From an uncultured Ruminococcus sp. (GTDB lineage: Bacteria; Bacillota_A; Clostridia; Oscillospirales; Ruminococcaceae): a stretch of 18,681 bases of DNA. The stretch's first letter is position 1. Each line of letters begins with the position of its first letter. The notes beneath the pieces are model-generated. The model had not been told where the DNA came from, did not search any database, and saw only the letters and a list, made by a program, of their open reading frames with translations. The stretch spans positions 1 through 18,681 of the forward strand of contig CALFMA010000276.1 in assembly GCA_937880065.1 (NCBI GenBank). Direction: 5' to 3'. Shown piece after piece: positions 15,973 to 18,681 of the stretch. A program made the translations under genes and the position numbers.

Positions 15973-16445
15973 CGTGCATCCAGCTCCTTCTTGCGAACCT
16001 TCGGCGTGTCGATGTCCGCTGCCACTTCCTTGAATTTTCGGAGCTTTTTGAGTACGGAGGGGCGTTCCTTCTTGCGGTCGGTTTTCGCCGTGTACTCTTT
16101 GAACGCCGCTGTCAGAGCATCGGCATCACGAGCTTTGAAGAAAACAAGGTATTTGGGAATATCGCCGGTCTTATCCTTTTTCAGAGCGAAGTCAACGCCA
16201 TATTTCCTCGCAATTCGCTCAAAGTCCTTGATATTCTTGTCGGTGATCTCAATGTTTGTTACACCTTGGTCTTGCCCCACGAGCTGCTTCACGCTCTGCT
16301 TCCCGCAGGGCTTAACAGGACCCTCACGTTTCTTTTCCTTTCGATACGCAAGGTACTTTGAGATTGCCGATTTCAGCACGTTGGCTGTCATTTTGGAAGT
16401 GCTTACTGCCAATGTTACTGTTCGCTGTTCAACTTCTTCCTGCAA
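15969..16445 (-). CDS. pcfB: PcfB family relaxosome accessory protein (DUF3801)
   Basis: 158 aa. The core (VTLAVSTSKMTANVLKSAIS... and ITDKNIKDFERIARKYGVDFALKKDK...YLVFFKARDADALTAAFKEY) matches PcfB/DUF3801. PcfB of plasmid pCF10 binds both the coupling protein and the relaxosome, and the same role is likely here since virD4 follows with a 4-nt overlap. The C-terminal tail is basic and has ERPSVLKKLRKFKE (from residue 127), a motif shared with two other proteins of this window. The start is TTG at 16445 with AAGGAGG eight bases upstream; an ATG in between is in another frame and stops after seven codons. A non-ATG start suggests limited synthesis. Confidence 0.9.
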   Translation of the reverse strand: MQEEVEQRTVTLAVSTSKMTANVLKSAISKYLAYRKEKKREGPVKPCGKQSVKQLVGQDQGVTNIEITDKNIKDFERIARKYGVDFALKKDKTGDIPKYLVFFKARDADALTAAFKEYTAKTDRKKERPSVLKKLRKFKEVAADIDTPKVRKKELDAR

Positions 16446-16500
16446 TAGACATACCTCCTTCCTTTGGAAATGAGCGCAGGCGGTTGATCGGGTTCTCGCA

Positions 16501-16539
16501 CTAAGGCGGGTGTACCCTATGGTAGATAAAGATTTTCAA
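16501..16539 (-). CDS. Possible 12-aa leader peptide upstream of pcfB
   Basis: A TTG start (16539) with a perfect AAAGGAGG (16553-16546) six bases upstream opens a 12-codon frame (MKIFIYHRVHPP, stop TAG). It lies between the repA terminator and the pcfB ribosome binding site in an otherwise non-coding gap (16446-16578). The strong site in front of so short a frame suggests a regulatory leader. Translation is not proven. Confidence 0.4.
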   Translation of the reverse strand: MKIFIYHRVHPP

Positions 16540-16561
16540 ATAGAACCTCCTTTCCCGGAAT

Positions 16562-16591
16562 AAAAAATGCTCCCGTGTTTAATCACGAGAG
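16562..16591 (-). terminator. Intrinsic terminator at the end of repA
   Basis: Minus strand: CTCTCGTG-ATTAAA-CACGGGAG, an 8-bp stem with one G-T pair, followed by CATTTTTTATT (six T, 16567-16562). The repA stop codon lies in the loop. It separates the maintenance module from the pcfB-virD4 module. Confidence 0.75.
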
Positions 16592-17451
16592 TCGCCGCCG
16601 TATAAATCATGCTGAACCAACGCTGAGTAGTAACTGCCGATAGTGGTGGGGGCATTGTACAGCGTGGTCAACAGGTATTGCTTGATGTTGCGTATCTTGG
16701 TCGTGTTCTCTTTGAGACAGTCGAACACGAACTTGATGTGCTCCATATCCAGTTTTAAGAGCCTTGAACGGACAACCTCTGCAGGATAGTCCGAACCGGC
16801 AACACGGATATATTTCTTCGTGGAGCATACCGTCTCTACGAGCAGCTCCAAGATTTCCTCCAATCGGTCGTGGTCATACGGAAGGTCAGAGCGCAGATAG
16901 TCATAGCAGATATTTTCCTTGATAATTTCTCTGTACATATCCATGTCTCTGTATTCCGGTTCTTTTCGCTTCGCTTCAAGTGCTGCAAGCACAGACGGAC
17001 GAGCCTCATCGGAAAGAATTGAATGAGTAATTGATAAATCAGTATTTGATTCATCAGTAATTCTTTTATCTATATTTATTTGTGCGGGAGTTTCCAGACG
17101 TGGTAAACCCATATCCGGTTTTACCATATACGGCTTTTCCGTATCTGGTGATGCCGTATGTGGTCGCTCGTAGATAACGTATTCCATATCGACAATCCTG
17201 CCATTGCTGTCCCGTATCCTATGGCGTATGAGATAACCGTACTGTTCAAGCTCCTTGAGCTGTGCGGTTATCCCATCCACACCGTCCTTGCAGATCTTCG
17301 CAAGTCCTCGTGTGGTGTAGTCCCAATCTTCGGGGAGAGAAAGCATTGTGGATAGAAGCCCTCGTGCCTTATTGGATAGGTTTGGGTCTCGCAGATGAAA
17401 GTTCGACATGGTGGTATAGTTCTTGTTTTTCTCAACTCGACATACTGCCAT
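16579..17451 (-). CDS. RepA-type replication initiator / DUF6017 protein
   Basis: 290 aa. The N-terminus (about 15-80; NFHLRDPNLSNKARGLLSTM..LPEDWDYTTRGLAKICKDGVDGI...L..YGYLIRHR) is a winged-helix domain like RepA_N/DnaD-type initiators. A variable linker (about 95-165) follows, containing ARPSVLAALEAKRKE at 150. The C-terminal domain (about 170-285; CYDYLRSDLPYD...LVETVCSTKKYIRVAG, IKFVFDCLKENTTKIRNIKQ, LLTTLYNAPTTIGSYY, VQHDLYGG) matches DUF6017. A role in replication or its control during the excised stage is likely. AGGAGG lies close before the ATG. The gene is framed by two terminators, the upstream one only 23 nt before its start. Confidence 0.85.
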   Translation of the reverse strand: MAVCRVEKNKNYTTMSNFHLRDPNLSNKARGLLSTMLSLPEDWDYTTRGLAKICKDGVDGITAQLKELEQYGYLIRHRIRDSNGRIVDMEYVIYERPHTASPDTEKPYMVKPDMGLPRLETPAQINIDKRITDESNTDLSITHSILSDEARPSVLAALEAKRKEPEYRDMDMYREIIKENICYDYLRSDLPYDHDRLEEILELLVETVCSTKKYIRVAGSDYPAEVVRSRLLKLDMEHIKFVFDCLKENTTKIRNIKQYLLTTLYNAPTTIGSYYSALVQHDLYGGDSRD

Positions 17452-17474
17452 GTTTCCTCCTATTTTGGGGTATG

Positions 17475-17513
17475 AAAAAAGCCGAACAAGAAAAGTGTTA
17501 TTTCTGTTCGGCT
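17475..17513 (-). terminator. Strong intrinsic terminator between parB and repA
   Basis: Minus strand: arm AGCCGAACAGAAA pairs with TTTCTTGTTCGGCT (13 bp with one bulged base, 7-nt loop), followed by an uninterrupted run of T down to 17475. It is the best-formed terminator in the window and sits just 5' of the repA ribosome binding site. Confidence 0.88.
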
Positions 17514-17532
17514 CATATCCCGATATTCCATT

Positions 17533-18393
17533 TTAACGCTGTTGCTCTCGCTGTCGTTTCTTCATCCACATTTCAAGTAGCTTGATGATGGTCTCTTCCA
17601 TCTTCTGCGGTGTGTAGGAGCGAGGGAAATACTTTCTGATTCTATCCATCGGTAGCTTCAAATCCCAATTTTCGGGTTTCTTCTGCTCCATCATAATATC
17701 AAGCACGGCATCATCGTTCAGCTTGCCCTCTTGGGAAAGTCGCCTCATACGCTGGGCTTGTGAGAAAGAGGGCGTTGCCTGTTCGCTGTCGATGGTCTCG
17801 ATAAGGAGCTTCTGTTCATCGGGTTTGAGATAGGAAATCTCGACTGCAGGGGTCATACCGATTTTGCCTTCATCCACTAACTGCATCAGTTCGGGCTGAA
17901 GCTCATTAAGGCGAATGTATCGTCTAATCTGTTCTCGGCTTGTGCCTGCTTCTTCGGCAACTTGCTCCACAGACAACTTCTGCACAGGTTGTGTAGAAGT
18001 TAAATCGTGTCGTTTTCCTTGGCGTTTGATGGCTTCAAGTTTCATCTTGTACGCCTTGGCTCGTTCGCTCGGCAAGATGTTCTCTCGCTGTAAATTGCTG
18101 TCCACCATCATAATGGTTGCGGTGTTGCGATCTATGTCTCTGACGATAACCGGCATGGTCATAAGCCCTGCAAGCTCACAAGCGTGTTTGCGTCTGTGTC
18201 CTGCAATCAGTTCATAGCCGCCGTCCTCACGAGGTCGGGCTATTGCAGGAGTGAGTACACCATATTCACGGATGCTCTCTACCGTCTGTTCCATAGCTTC
18301 ATCGTCTCGCACACCGAAGGGGTGGTCTGGAAATGGATGGAGCTTCGTCAGTTCGATTTGCTCAATCACTTCCAAGGGTTCTTTCTTACTCAT
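17533..18393 (-). CDS. parB: ParB/RepB/Spo0J family partition protein
   Basis: 286 aa from MSKKEPLEVIEQIELTKLHP. The ParB N-terminal domain (about 10-110) includes IREYGVLTPAIARPREDGGY, the nucleotide-binding AGHRRKHA box (64-71) and SNLQRENILPSERAKAY. A helix-turn-helix follows (about 139-162; LSVEQVAEEAGTSREQIRRY), then IGMTPAVEISYL and a C-terminal helical part. ParB proteins bind a centromere-like site and, with ParA, segregate the element; some also regulate transcription. No ParA gene is visible within the 290 bases upstream. The ATG at 18393 has AAGGAGG seven bases upstream; the in-frame ATG at 18438 has none. A strong terminator follows the gene, and a 27-bp inverted repeat lies 41 nt before it. 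Confidence 0.9.
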   Translation of the reverse strand: MSKKEPLEVIEQIELTKLHPFPDHPFGVRDDEAMEQTVESIREYGVLTPAIARPREDGGYELIAGHRRKHACELAGLMTMPVIVRDIDRNTATIMMVDSNLQRENILPSERAKAYKMKLEAIKRQGKRHDLTSTQPVQKLSVEQVAEEAGTSREQIRRYIRLNELQPELMQLVDEGKIGMTPAVEISYLKPDEQKLLIETIDSEQATPSFSQAQRMRRLSQEGKLNDDAVLDIMMEQKKPENWDLKLPMDRIRKYFPRSYTPQKMEETIIKLLEMWMKKRQREQQR

Positions 18394-18433
18394 AATACCT
18401 CCTTGCTTACGGAATATGGTGTCTTTGTAAAGA

Positions 18434-18460
18434 TACATAATCGATGCGTCCGATTATGTA
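18434..18460. promoter_or_regulatory. 10-7-10 inverted repeat upstream of parB (operator or partition-site candidate)
   Basis: Perfect 10-bp arms TACATAATCG (18434-18443) and CGATTATGTA (18451-18460) are separated by ATGCGTC. The repeat sits 41-67 bases upstream of the parB ATG. It does not match the chromosomal parS consensus. Perfect symmetry, AT-rich arms and position suggest a binding site for a dimeric DNA-binding protein, perhaps ParB itself. Confidence 0.65.
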
Positions 18461-18484
18461 AAAAGCACATTTATTTGTTCTCAA
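18453..18484 (-). promoter_or_regulatory. Weak promoter candidate for parB
   Basis: Minus strand: TTGAGA (18484-18479) as -35 and TACATAAT (18460-18453) as -10 region. Spacing is 18 nt to TACATA or 20 nt to CATAAT, so neither pair is ideal. The -10 region lies on one arm of the inverted repeat, which would let a bound protein block it. Confidence 0.35.
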
Positions 18485-18549
18485 CACCCCAATGTGCATA
18501 CCCTTTCGGGAAGGGAGGTCGTAGGCGTTCGGTTGCTTGCCGAACTCAT
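18481..18549 (-). CDS. Possible 22-aa ORF upstream of parB
   Basis: ATG 18549 has GAGGTG seven bases upstream and opens a 22-codon frame beginning MSSASNRTPTTSLPER and ending in TGA at 18481. Its ATG overlaps the TGA of an even smaller frame (18599-18546, MILLYGAGGEPGRGVNL) in an ATGA arrangement. I recognise no family; these may be leader peptides or chance. The frame also contains a GTTCGG/CCGAAC hairpin (18527-18545) and a CCCTT/AAGGG hairpin (18501-18515). Confidence 0.3.
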   Translation of the reverse strand: MSSASNRTPTTSLPERVCTLGC

Positions 18550-18681
18550 AGGTTCACACCTCTGCCGGGTTCTCCGCCAGCTCCGTAGAGAAGTATCATT
18601 GTCCCATGTATGATGTCGTCGCCTTACCAATGGCAATTTGGTATGTACAGTTGGAGTTCTCGCTCGTCCGATGAACGGAGT
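18550..18681. other. Right-edge non-coding stretch with small inverted repeats
   Basis: No gene-sized frame is seen on either strand. It holds TACCAA-N7-TTGGTA (18625-18643) and ATCAT-N9-ATGAT (18596-18614, approximate loop). With the hairpins to its left, this could be an origin, a regulatory leader or simply spacer; the sequence does not decide. Confidence 0.4.

Noticed and set aside
15061..16473. 470-codon plus-strand frame opposite virD4 and pcfB
   Set aside because: Shadow of two well-supported genes; it runs through their junction and shows no domain of its own.
18394..18438. 15-residue N-terminal extension of ParB from ATG 18438
   Set aside because: No ribosome binding site; the inner ATG at 18393 has AAGGAGG at good spacing and the ParB domain begins after it. 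The extension also runs next to the inverted repeat.
18394..18681. Possible oriT
   Set aside because: Hairpins are present, but no relaxase gene is in the window and no nick-site motif could be recognised, so an origin of transfer is not called.

Overview
The window is a co-directional block of conjugation backbone genes from an integrative and conjugative element (ICE) of the Tn1549 / Clostridioides difficile CTn4-like group. Such elements are common in gut Clostridia (Lachnospiraceae, Ruminococcaceae). The call rests on the gene set and order: ParB-like protein, RepA/DUF6017 initiator, PcfB, VirD4, Maff2, VirB6/TrbL (CD1112 family), PrgI, VirB4 (CD1110 family), NlpC/P60 (CD1108 family), DUF4315, DUF4366 (CD1107 family), topoisomerase III, an ArdC-like polyvalent protein, TTRAP and the start of the giant helicase protein. 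Consensus GGAGG ribosome binding sites, short ATGA/TAATG overlaps and single-membrane topology (no outer-membrane VirB proteins) fit a Firmicute. Host species cannot be read from the sequence. No resistance or other cargo gene, integrase, relaxase, rRNA or tRNA was seen.

Layout, in transcription order (all genes on the minus strand, so right to left). 18681-18394: non-coding region with several hairpins, two tiny overlapping ORFs, a weak promoter candidate and a 10-7-10 inverted repeat just before parB. 18393-16579: maintenance module (parB-like, repA-like), each gene ending in an intrinsic terminator. 16539-14155: a 12-codon leader ORF, then the coupling module pcfB-virD4. 14061-7508: mating-pore module (Maff2, VirB6, PrgI, VirB4, a Cys-rich acidic protein, NlpC/P60, DUF4315). 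7518-4081: surface protein DUF4366, a 60-aa protein and topB, ending in a terminator. 3980-1: ssDNA and establishment module (ArdC/YodL/DUF4316 protein, TTRAP, N-terminus of the large helicase) with a TnpV-family ORF lying inside the helicase gene in another frame.

How it works together (known roles plus inference). VirD4 with PcfB brings the relaxase-bound strand to the channel. VirB4 powers the channel, which is built from VirB6 and PrgI membrane proteins and possibly the small Maff2 protein. The NlpC/P60 enzyme opens peptidoglycan, and DUF4366/SH3 may act at the cell surface. Topoisomerase III, the helicase and the ArdC-type protein handle or protect transferred DNA. ParB and RepA would support the extrachromosomal stage.

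Most notable observations: the TnpV/helicase overprinting; a short P-S-V-L-x-x-L motif shared by three unrelated proteins; the inverted repeat before parB; and terminators lying directly upstream of the ribosome binding sites of the next genes, with no clear promoter between.
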